A stretch of 64,000 nt of DNA from Leptobrachium leishanense (Eukaryota > Chordata > Amphibia > Anura > Megophryidae). The stretch is taken from positions 163,357,073 through 163,421,072 of the forward strand of contig CM019067.1 in NCBI GenBank assembly GCA_009667805.1. The letters run 5' to 3'. The first letter of the stretch is position 1; each line of letters begins with the position of its first letter. This document shows, piece by piece, positions 56,070-64,000 of the stretch. The notes beneath the pieces are model-generated. The model did not search any database. It was not told the DNA's origin and was given only the letters and a program-made list of their open reading frames with translations. The position numbers were made by a program, and so were the translations under genes.

Positions 56070-57303
56070 TAATGCATGCCAATACTTTGCTGGCCTTGGC
56101 GGCTGCTGTTTGACATTGCACATTGTTACTTAGTTTGAAGTCTGTGATTATTCCCAAATCCTTCTCCTGCTTGGATTTCCCTAACTTTGGTTAACGATTT
56201 AGGGTATAAGTTACTTGTGTGTTCTTCACTAAAAAGTGCATAACTTTGCATTTATCTAGATTAAAACTCATCTGCCATTTAAGTGCCCAGTCCCCCAATC
56301 TATCTAAATCCCTCTGCAGCGAAGTAATATCCTGCTCACATTGTATTACTTTTCCTAATTTTGTGTCATCTGCAAACACTGATACATGGCTTTCAATGCC
56401 TATCTCAAGGTCATTTATAAATAAATTGAATAGTATTGGTCCTATAACAGACCCCTGAGGGACACCGCTTACCACTGGTGTCCATCTTGAAAATGTACCA
56501 TTTATGACCACTCTCTGTACCCTATCTTTTAGCCAGTTTTCTATCCAAGAACAAGTATTTTCATCTAGACCAATTTTTCTCAATTTAAATAGTAACCTTT
56601 TGTGTGGAACTGTGCCGAAAGCTTTGGCAAAATCTAAGTAAATCACATCCACTGCGACCCCCTGATCTATACTTCTACTTACTTCCTCATAGAACGTAAT
56701 TAGGTTAGTCTGACATGATCTGTGTTTCATGAAACCATGCTGATTTTTGCCAATTACATTATACCTCCCAATAAATTCCTGAATATTATCCCTTAGTAAC
56801 CCCTCAAATACTTTCCCAGCCACAGATGTTAAGCTCACAGGTCTATAATTCCCAGGCACAAATTTTAAACCTTTCTTAAATATAGGGACCACGTCAGCTT
56901 TTCTCCAATCCTCTGGTACTATTCCTGAAAGAAAAGAATCTTGAAAGATTAAGAACAGAGGTTTACATATTTCAACACATAGCTCTCTCAGTACTCGCGG
57001 GTGAATTCCATCTGGCCCTGGGGTTTTATTCACATTCACATTGTTTAATTTCTGCAAAACCTTGTCCTAAGTCAACCAGTCACTTTGTATTAGTAAGTTT
57101 TTATTAATGAATTGCATGTCTCCTGTTATAGGTTTCTCTTTGATAAATACTGAAGAAAAATAATCATTTAAAATTTCTGCCTTATTATAGCTTTTCATGT
57201 GACAACACTGAAGAAATGACACTTTGCTGAAATGTAAAGTAGTGCGTGTACAGCTTGTATAACAGTGTAAATTTGCTGTCCCCTCAAAATAACTCAACAC
57301 ACT

Positions 57304-57425
57304 TTAGATTACCTACTCTATACTGCCATGCCAAAAACGGTTGACATTGTGACTGATCATGATTATAGATACTATTGTCTTTTCACTGTTTTTCCAGGTT
57401 ATGTGTTGTAACAGTGAAAATTTTG
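57304..57425. other. Spacer, no recognisable feature
   Basis: Short AT-rich stretch. Confidence 0.5.
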
Positions 57426-57787
57426 TATTAACCCCTTAGTGACCGGGCGGTTTTACACAAATCCGTCTTTTAGTGACCGCTGCTGTTTTTACGTTTCTGC
57501 GCTGTTAGTGTTTAGGTCAAATTTTCCTCTTACTCGTTTATTCAACCCACACATATTATACACCCTTTTTCCCGCCATTAAATGGACTTGCTATAAATAC
57601 CATTATTTCCATCATATCGAATAATTTACTATAAAAAAAATATGAAATATGAGGAAAAAATGGTAAAAACACACTTTTTCGTAATTTAATCCCCAAAATC
57701 TACAACCACCCAAAAAGACCCCGGCTAAATAGGTTCAAAATTTTGTCCCGAGACTAGAAATACCCAATTTTTACATGCGTTTGCTTT
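57426..57787 (+). mobile_element. TTAA-type element end (TTAACCCCTTAGTGACC)
   Basis: Begins at ttaaccccttagtgaccggg (57428 on). The inverse end ggtcactaaggggttaa is not present, so it is truncated, probably by the next element. A different subfamily from the TTCACTGC type. Confidence 0.5.
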
Positions 57788-58676
57788 TTAACCCCTTCAC
57801 TGCTGAGACAGTTCATCTATGTGCGCTGCGCTCATTCTGACCATTTTGTGCTAATTATTTTTAGATGACAGCCTAGCTCCTATTTAATGAAACTCCCCAC
57901 AGACAAAAAAAACTTTAAAAAAAATATATATTTTTTATTTTATTTAATTTTTTTATTATTATTTTTTTATTTATTTATTTTTTATTATTTTTTTTTAAAC
58001 CAAACCTGGTCATGTTTGGTATCATTGGAAAGGCCATAATCAGAAGAAGAAAGGCCTTTCAAATGATGTCAAATATGACCATCTAGCTGCCATGGATCGG
58101 GAGATATGGGGATCCTTAGGACCCCTTTATTTCTACATGGCAGCTAGATGGTTAACTGGCCCACTGACATCCTCACACATATGGTGAGGTTGTCAGTGGG
58201 TGGGGGGGACCTGGAGGCTTGGCTGACATCCAAGATGTCAGCCCCCCTCCAGGTTCGAATCCCGTTTTGGCGCCAATTGGCGCCGAAACGTGATCCGGTG
58301 GCGAAACAGTTAATGCTATACACCGCTGAAAAGAGGAGACTCTCCCCTTTTCAGCGGTGTAAAAAACATCTCCCTAGTAGCAATGGTTGGGGAGATAGAG
58401 AGCTCCGAAGGAGCCCCCCTCCCCTCCATTGCTTTGCATGGGGACGCCTGCTGATGACGTCACCACGCAGCGTGGCGACGTCATCAGCCTCGCCTGCCCA
58501 TGTAAATCACATGGGCAGGCTTCCTCCCTGCCAGATCGCCAAGGGATCCAGCGAGGGAGGTGAGTATCAGGCGGGAGGGGGATTAGGCGCCGCTGACGTA
58601 CCCTGTACGTCCGCGGGTCTAAGGGAGACCCAAGGACAGGATGTACAGGGTACGTCAGCGGCCCTTAAGGGGTTAA
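57788..58676 (-). mobile_element. TTAA-flanked non-autonomous transposon, copy 3 (inverted)
   Basis: TTAA at 57788-57791 and 58673-58676. The left end ttaaccccttcactgctgag equals the right ends of copies 1 and 2 in reverse, so this copy lies in minus orientation. It has the family block atgtttggtatcattggaaa at 58012-58031 and a chain of GC-rich hairpins (for example ccgctgaaaag...cttttcagcgg, gacgtcaccacgcagcgtgg, cgctgacgtaccctgtac). No transposase. Confidence 0.8.
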
Positions 58677-58937
58677 TCTTTATATTTCCAAGAGGTAAAG
58701 GGCTACAATGATAGAGCACGTGCTGATTGAGGTGTAGCCTTTTATTAGGGGTCAATTAGTGCTTAATTAGTCATGTGTTGTGCGAGAGCTGTAGCATGGG
58801 AAAACCTTTGGTGCTTGCAGGAAGACTAGAATGCAATAGGCATATCAAGGTAGAGCAGCACTGGTTTGGGCCTTCTTGCAGTGACAATGGCACGGAACCT
58901 GACACACAGGCAAAACAACAATTGCTCATGTTGACTA
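58677..58937. other. Spacer, no recognisable feature
   Basis: Unassigned sequence between the TTAA element and the MITE. Confidence 0.5.
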
Positions 58938-59483
58938 CTATAGATACTGGAGTATACCGCTAGATTTTGGTGACAAAAATTTACCTTAAAATTTGAGGGG
59001 TCGCATTATATTCGAGACATCTGCACCGCGTGTAAAAAAAAAAAAAATGCTTTGCTCTGGATCCCAAGTCTCCCAAAAGTTCCAGTAGTCTCTCAGAAGT
59101 GAATGCGGGGCTCCCTGATGCTTGCAAACACTTCAGGAACTCCCAGATTCGAGAGATTTGGGATCCATCATGGCCAGAGGGCATGCTCGGTTTAAGCAAA
59201 TCATTCACCTCGCTCGCCTCCGCCAGCCATCTAATCGCTAGTAAAGAAGACTGGTGGCTGGCGGCTTCATACTTAGTAACTGCAATCATTCTAGAGCAGA
59301 ACACCCTGACCTGAGGGGGAGCCTGACTGTGTTAAGAGAACCTGGAAAGATTTTAATGTTTTTTCAGTACAGTAAAATTTTGCTCCTCGTGTTATATTCG
59401 AGTCTTGAGTATTCTCTCATTTTCATAATAAATCTCTATCCATTGCGTTATATTCGGGTTGCGCTATACTCGAGTTTCTACGG
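58938..59483. mobile_element. pogo/Tigger-like MITE
   Basis: Inverted ends of about 23 bp (left ctatagatactggagtatac; right, in reverse, ccgtagaaactcgagtatag), each flanked by TA (58936-58937, 59484-59485). Inside both ends there are ttatattcga words. 546 bp, non-coding. The end sequence resembles pogo/Tigger elements. Confidence 0.65.
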
Positions 59484-59485
59484 TA

Positions 59486-59725
59486 ACATACAAGGGCTAA
59501 GCAACTTAAAAGAACATACAGTATGAGCAATCACGATCTGCCATCAAAGTGGCAATGGTGTAAGAAAATAACCGTAAACCTGTGACAAAATATTTCAGAG
59601 GAGCCAATCACCCATACCAGTAAGTGTACAGTATAATCTTCTGTGAACTCCTACGTTGAATCTCTGTTAGTTGTGACATGTAACAGCTATACATTTTGTG
59701 GTTGCACTAAACAAGATGTTATAAC
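59486..59725. other. Spacer, no recognisable feature
   Basis: AT-rich, about 240 bp. Confidence 0.5.
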
Positions 59726-60089
59726 CAGGGCCACCATCAGGGCATTACGGCCCATGCTGTTGTAAGGGGCCCGTCGACTAGGGGGGGCCTGCCGTCGGCG
59801 GTTATTTTTACTTTAGGCCGCAGGCCTCAGAGGAGGTACTGCGGCCTACCTGGGCCCGGAGACTCCAAGATGGCGACCAGCAGCTGACGGGCCCCCTTTG
59901 ATGATGTCAGAGGGGACACACCAGATGGCTGCAGGCAGACCATGCCCCTCCGACTGGGTCCTGGCTTCCTCCCATCTGCGCCTCTGAACGTGTGCTCTGC
60001 AGCGCTGGGAGGAAGTGATCATTTAACGTCACTTCCTCCCAGAGCTCCATGATGCACATGGAGCTGTGGCTCACCTCAGTGGCTCAAGT

Positions 60090-60240
60090 CCCTCCCAGGT
60101 AATAGATTGGGGAGTGAATATAAAATGAAGGGGGGGTTGAATATAAAATGGAGGGGGTGAGAGATGACTTTAAAATGGAGGGGGGTGAGAGATGACTTTA
60201 AAATAGGGGGTGAGAGATGACTTTAAAATGGGAGGTGAGA
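60090..60240 (+). repeat. Purine-rich minisatellite
   Basis: Units of about 30 bp: ggggtgagagatgactttaa, aatggaggg. Confidence 0.8.
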
Positions 60241-60592
60241 GATGCGCTCACACACTGCACTTTGCTGGGGGTATTATTCCTGTGGATTCTGATATGCTCA
60301 CACACTGCACATTGATGGGGGTTTTATTGATGTGGATTCTGATACGCTCACACACACTGCACATTGATGGGGGTTTTATTGCTGTGGATTCTGATACGCT
60401 CACACACTGCACATTGCTGGGGGTTTATTGCTGTGGATTCTGATATGCTCACACTGCACATTACTGGGGGTTTTATTGCTGTGGATTCTGATATGCTCAC
60501 ACACACTGCACATTGCTGGGGGTTTATTGCGGTGGATTCTGTGATACGCTCATTACACACCGCACATTACTGTGAGTTTTATTGCTACATAC
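60240..60592 (+). repeat. TTTTATTGCTGTGG minisatellite (locus 3)
   Basis: About six units of 50-60 bp of the type tgggggttttattgctgtgg, attctgatacgctcacacac, actgcacattg. Confidence 0.88.
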
Positions 60593-60782
60593 CCCCAGGG
60601 TGTAGGGTATATATGGTTATGTATGTGAACGTATGGCTGTGTGTGTTAATGCATGTACTTGTTTTTAAACAGGCTGCTGTGTGTAAAAGTCTGCGTCTGC
60701 GTCTGTGTCCTTGTCGCAGTTCGGCGTTGCCCCCCTTGCCCTGCATCCAAAAGGATGGTATTGCTCCTAGAATCGCCACTGT
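60593..60782 (-). mobile_element. Second hAT-type terminal remnant
   Basis: In reverse from 60782 it reads cagtggcgattctaggagca, a CAGTGGCG-type hAT terminus. It abuts and interrupts the CR1 at 60783. The partner end was not found. Confidence 0.45.
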
Positions 60783-62280
60783 CTCGTCTTTTTTCCAAGC
60801 TGTACATGTTAAGATCATTATCTCCTCTGTCTCGTCTTTTTTCCAAGCTGTACATGTTAACTTTTCTCCTTCAAGCCATACACCATTTTAGTAGCCCTTC
60901 TCTGAACTCTCTCTAAGATGTCTATATCCTTCTGGAGATACGGTCTCCAGTACTGCACACAGTACTCCAAGTGAGGTCTCACCAGTGCTCTGTACAGTGG
61001 CATGAGCACTTCCCTTTTCCTACTGTTAATACCTCTCCCTACACAACTAAGCATTCTGCTAGCATTTCCTGCTGCTCTATTACATTGACTACTTACCTTT
61101 AGATCCTCTGAAATAATAACCCCTAAATCCCTTTCCTCAGATGTTGAGGTTAGGACTGTATCAAATATTCTATATTCAGCCCTTGGGTTTTTACGTCCCA
61201 GGTGCATTATCTTGCACTTATCCACGTTAAAACTCAATTGCCACAGCTCCGACCATTTTTTTCGTTTACCTAAATCATTTGTCATTTGGCTGATCCCTCC
61301 AGGAACGTCAACCAGTTGCAAATCTTTGTGTCATCAGCAAAAAGACATACTTTTCCATTAATACCTTCTGCAATATCACTAATAAAAATATTAAATAGAA
61401 TGGGTCCAAGTACTGACCCCTGAGGTACCCCACTGGTAACAAGACCTTGCGCCGAATAAACTCCATTTACCACAACCCTCTGTTGCCTGTCACTCAGCCA
61501 CTGCCTAATCCATTCAACAATATTGGAATCCAAGCTCAAAGATTGCAATTTATTGATAAGCCTTCTATGCGGAACAGTATCAAAAGCCTTACTGAAATCT
61601 AAATAAGCAATGTCTACTGCACCACCTGTGTCTATTATTTTTGTTACCCAATCAAAATAATCAATAAGATTAGTTTGGCATGATCTCCCTGAGGTAAACC
61701 CATGTTGTTTCTGATCCTGTAATCTATGTGTTTTTAGATGTTCAACAATCCTTTCCTTTAACATGGTTTCCATTAATTTCCCCACTACTGACGTAAGACT
61801 AACTGGCCTATAGTTCCCATATTCCTCCCTACTACCCTTCTTGTGAATGGGCACAACATTTGCTAATTTCCAGTCTTCTGGGACGACTCCCATTAGCAAG
61901 GATTGGTTAAATAAATCTGTTAACGGTTTTGCTATTACATCACTGAGCTCTTTTAATAATTTAGGGTGGATCCCATCAGGCCCCATTGACTTATTTGTCT
62001 TTACTTTAGACAGCTGCTGTAGAACCTCCTCCTCTGTAAACTGATATGTAAATGTCTCTTTAGTGTTCTCTCCTAACTGAGGTCCCTTTCCTTCCTTTTC
62101 TTCTGCAAAGACTGAACAAAAATATTCATTGAGGCAGTCAGCGAGACTTTTATCCTCTTCTACATACCTTCCTTCCTTTGTTTTTAATCTATCTAATCCT
62201 TGTTTTACTTTTATTTTCTCGTTTATGTATCTAAAAAATGTTTTGTCCCCCTTCACATCCTTAATTGAAAAGCTCTTATT
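60783..62280 (-). mobile_element. CR1 LINE, truncated at both ends (CR1 #2)
   Basis: Minus orientation, 5' truncated near 62280 and cut at the 3' side by the hAT remnant. A local tandem duplication of about 50 bp lies at 60777-60880: the segment encoding LNMYSLEKRRD occurs twice. Confidence 0.85.
60857..62256 (-). pseudogene. CR1 #2 reverse transcriptase, one frameshift
   Basis: The RT of a CR1 that would copy its RNA at a nick. The first 324 codons are open: KTNKSMGPDGIHPKLLKEL, YGNYRPVSLTSVVGKLMETM, YLDFSKAFDTVPHRRLINKL, VTSGVPQGSVLGPILFNIFI and the catalytic VCLFADDTKICN. The frame changes near 61300 and continues with LWQLSFNVDKCKIMHLGRKN, RDLGVIISEDLKVSSQCNRA, LMPLYRALVRPHLEYCVQYW, ERVQRRATKMVYGLKEKS. 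Upstream DKTFFRYINEKIKVKQGL and CLNEYFCSVFAEEKE are the usual CR1 connector. The endonuclease is absent. It differs clearly from CR1 #1, so the two represent distinct CR1 subfamilies. Confidence 0.9.
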
Positions 62281-62789
62281 ATGGCTTTACATAAGATGGG
62301 TGCAGTGTTTTCACTGGCATATTATACCTTCTTCTACCAGAAGGAGACAATTCCTGATTGGTCAAGTTGGTCTCTATAAAAACATATGTAGTGACAGCCT
62401 TTTAGAGTCATAGTAAGATGGTCATGTATATTCAATCTGCCCTTTTCTTGTTTGGTAGCAGCACACTCAGTGGGGACGGACTGATCATTTATGGAATTGT
62501 GTACAATGCTCTCATTGGTCATAGAAGTAATACATGTAGAATATATAAAAATTATTAACAAATATATAGATATATGTAAACCATAAATGTATTTAAGGGT
62601 AAACCATGGGTTTTGCTATTAAATAGGGACTATCTATACCAATACATATATTAGTGATATTTCAAACATAAATCAAGCCGGTTTCACATTTTCCCATTAG
62701 TCTTCTGCCAATATAGCTAATAATTACATAGCAAAATAGATACTTAACAAACACCATCTTTTGTCATGTATTCATTAGAATATTACACA
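62281..62789. other. No recognisable feature
   Basis: AT-rich sequence up to the L1 5' end. Confidence 0.5.
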
Positions 62790-63096
62790 ATGGAGGGAGG
62801 CGGAGCTAGCTGTGGAACTGAGTGGTTGCATGCTTCAGAGCTCCTCTGAGAATCTGTTTTCTATTGCTGAAATTCCTCTCATTTATGGGCTAAAACTAGG
62901 TTTCCTGGTGAACTTGAGATCCACTGCTGCCCCTGGACTCTGGTACTGCGACTCGCCGGGTGATAGACGACGTATTTCTGGGCCGACAGGATCTGGGCCT
63001 AGTGCGGCCTAGTCAGAACAGTCTTCTTTCTGGAGCCGGGGAGTTTCCCAAAGGTCAGCACAGCCATTTCTCCTGATTACTTCCTATACACAGCGG
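62790..63096 (+). promoter_or_regulatory. L1 5' leader
   Basis: About 307 bp between the apparent element start and the ORF1 ATG, shorter and less CpG-rich than the leader of the L1 at 1633-8128. An internal promoter is expected here for an L1 (inference). Confidence 0.5.
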
Positions 63097-64000
63097 ATGG
63101 GTAAGAAATTGCAGCCCCGCCGGGACGTCTCGGAGGGCCCTCGTCAGAGGGATATCAGAGACTCCCTGTACAGCAGCAGACTCTCCTGTAGCACGGTCCC
63201 ATCACCGATGCTCCCTGCAGGCTATGGCTCCTCGGATGAGGATGATGGTTCCTGGCCCACAGATACTGCAGCAGGAATAGACTGGCTGGCTCCGTTGTCA
63301 CGGGGAGATAGTGCAGGGAAGGGAAAAGCAGCAAAAAAAAGAGCACAGAAACTGAGGAAAGCAGCGGCTGCGGCTTCATGTGGGGCCGTGGGACCTGCTG
63401 CAGGCCCTATACGGGGTCCCTCTGATGGAGATAGAATACCCTCACCCAGTGGCGTGGAGGTATCGCAGAGGTGCGTACTTTTGCCACGGGAGAATGTGAT
63501 CCGGGAAACAAATGCCTCTGTGGGGACAGAGGCCTCTTTGGGGGCCTGTCCACCTTCCTTGAAACCCTGCACTTTTGCTACCCCTACTACGGAGATAGAT
63601 GACGCTCGTCCCACCACGATGGGAGACTACCGCCGGTTTATAGATGAAATAAAATCCCTGTGGATGACGGAGGTGTCTGGACTGCGGTCGGAGGTTGCGT
63701 CGGTGCGCTCTCAAGTGGTGGCAATACAGGCTCAGACCTCGGATGTGGCTGCGGAGCAGAATATACTTACATCGCAAGTTGACACCTTACGATCCCAAGT
63801 TGACTTACTGACTCGCTCGGTGGAGGCCCTCGAATCTAGACACCGCAGACGCAACATACGAGTCCGAGGTGCCCCGGAGTCGGTGCCAACGTCTGATTTG
63901 CTTTCCTATGTAAATCGCCTCGCTCACCATATAATAGGATCGCCCCCCAATGTTTCAGAACTGTTCGTCTCAGCCTTACGGATCCGTAAGCCCACGATGG
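63097..64000 (+). CDS. L1 ORF1 RNA-binding protein, partial (open at window edge)
   Basis: An uninterrupted frame of 301 codons from ATG 63097 to the last base, with no stop, starting MGKKLQPRRDVSEGPRQRD. The N-terminal ~150 residues are low-complexity and basic (GKGKAAKKRAQKLRKAAAAA). Residues about 185-255 form a heptad-rich coiled coil (RRFIDEIKSLWMTEVSGLRS, then repeated SQVDTLRSQVDLLTRSVEAL). Then comes the RRM entry ESRHRRRNIRVRGAPESV, equivalent to DRSRRNNIRIRG in the other L1. This is the trimeric ORF1p architecture that binds L1 RNA. The divergent N-terminus shows a different L1 subfamily. Unlike the other two ORF1 copies in this window it shows no damage so far. Confidence 0.85.
   Translation, partial: MGKKLQPRRDVSEGPRQRDIRDSLYSSRLSCSTVPSPMLPAGYGSSDEDDGSWPTDTAAGIDWLAPLSRGDSAGKGKAAKKRAQKLRKAAAAASCGAVGPAAGPIRGPSDGDRIPSPSGVEVSQRCVLLPRENVIRETNASVGTEASLGACPPSLKPCTFATPTTEIDDARPTTMGDYRRFIDEIKSLWMTEVSGLRSEVASVRSQVVAIQAQTSDVAAEQNILTSQVDTLRSQVDLLTRSVEALESRHRRRNIRVRGAPESVPTSDLLSYVNRLAHHIIGSPPNVSELFVSALRIRKPTM

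Larger units (their letters stand above)
49306..57186 (-). mobile_element. CR1 LINE, interrupted (CR1 #1)
   Basis: A 5'-truncated CR1 in minus orientation. Its 3' end at 49306 has the ttacatag repeat tail. The RT frame is found at 57057-56191, 56185-56078, 55832-55681 and 49871-49501. The gaps are younger insertions at 55841-56069 and 49872-55680. Removing both makes the CR1 collinear. Confidence 0.9.
49501..57186 (-). pseudogene. CR1 #1 reverse transcriptase, split in pieces
   Basis: The longest piece (57057-56191, 288 codons) holds VNKTPGPDGIHPRVLREL, VPGNYRPVSLTSVAGKVFE, YLDFAKAFGTVPHKRLLFKL, VSGVPQGSVIGPILFNLFIN and the catalytic VFADDTKLGKV, then WQMSFNLDKCKVMHF. After a frame break come DLGIITDFKLSNN and KASKVLACI, cut by a CR1-type insertion. 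The frame resumes with [20 protein letters not shown] and [19 protein letters not shown] to VQRQATK, where the 5.8-kb composite sits. The last piece (49871-49501) gives GLMEGLSYEERLTSLNLFSL, ERRRLRGDLITLYKYI, HRTRGHPFRLEERK and IKLWNSLPVEVV. Upstream of the RT, ILNDYFSSVFIKE near 57160 marks the 5' truncation. The endonuclease is missing. Confidence 0.9.
49250..57303. mobile_element. Tc1-like element remnant split by CR1
   Basis: 49250-49305 (cagtatctcacagaagtgag, tacacccctcacatttttgt) and 57187-57303 (cttttcatgtgacaacactg, gtgtacagcttgtataacag, ctcaaaataactcaacaca) are two parts of one Tc1-type end sequence that I recognise as widespread in fish and frogs. They join at aaatattttatta / ttattatagctttt. 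Everything between was inserted later. The rest of the Tc1 element is lost after 57303. Confidence 0.8.
59726..60592 (+). mobile_element. hAT-type element remnant with two minisatellites
   Basis: The left end cagggccaccatcagggcat resembles the CAGGGCC terminus of the hAT at 30699, followed by a GC-rich part, a purine-rich minisatellite (about 60090-60240) and TTTTATTGCTGTGG units (60240-60592), the same order as in 30699-32034. The right terminus is missing. Confidence 0.55.
62790..64000 (+). mobile_element. L1-type LINE, 5' end (continues past the window)
   Basis: A GC-richer sequence starts abruptly near 62790 (ggagggaggcggagctagct) after AT-rich DNA, followed by a ~300-bp leader and an open ORF1 that reaches the right edge. 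This suggests a complete 5' end. The left target duplication cannot be confirmed because the 3' end is outside. Confidence 0.75.

Overview
This is repeat-dense nuclear DNA from a vertebrate, most likely a frog (Anura). I recognise no host gene, tRNA or rRNA. The frog assignment is inference from the mix of elements: CR1 LINEs with TTACATAG-type 3' tails, L1 LINEs with CpG-rich 5' ends, a DIRS tyrosine-recombinase retrotransposon, Penelope-like elements (PLEs) with GIY-YIG and hammerhead-like motifs, BED-finger hAT transposons, and a large family of TTAA-flanked elements starting TTAACCCCTTCACTGC. The species cannot be told from the sequence.

Layout. 1-1617: nothing recognised. 1618-8143: full-length L1 on the minus strand with a 15-bp target duplication; its ORFs are frameshifted. 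8713-9633: L1 ORF1 remnant (+). 9780-10990: two adjoining minisatellites. 11168-12405: TTAA element built as a chain of hairpins. 13094-13522: short inverted-repeat element. 13664-16314: PLE with ~990-bp inverted arms around a GIY-YIG endonuclease remnant. 17925-19763: LINE with a 5' inversion (twin priming). 19984-25712: nearly complete DIRS element (gag, RT-RNase H, tyrosine recombinase, inverted termini, internal complementary region). 26590-30510: fragments of the TTAA family, a hairpin minisatellite and unassigned DNA. 30541-33690 and 33787-39178: two members of one hAT family, the first disrupted by a second hAT, the second carrying a broken BED-hAT transposase with an internal 243-bp-arm palindrome. 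39406-39800: 3' end of a retroposon. 40923-42163: second complete TTAA element. 42164-46914: mostly AT-rich and unassigned. 46915-47800: PLE fragment with another hammerhead-like motif.

48532-57303 is a stack of nested insertions. A palindromic mariner abuts a Tc1-like element. That element is split by a CR1 LINE, which is in turn split by a short CR1-type 3' end and by a 5.8-kb composite. The composite is the most interesting object here. It has a CpG-rich leader, then 64-bp units that occur first directly joined (four in a row) and afterwards separated by sixteen ~260-bp GT...AG intervals with pyrimidine tracts, and it ends in the 3' end and AAATA tail of the same LINE family seen at 17925. 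It looks like a retrotransposed, partly spliced transcript of a repeated exon-intron unit, later amplified.

57426-58676: TTAA elements. 58938-59483: pogo/Tigger-like MITE. 59726-60782: hAT-type remnants with minisatellites. 60783-62280: second CR1 (RT nearly intact). 62790 to the right edge: 5' end of another L1 whose ORF1 is open for 301 codons and runs out of the window.

The genes here do not cooperate in a cellular pathway. They are replication modules of separate transposons (RT with endonuclease, tyrosine recombinase, DDE transposases), mostly inactivated.
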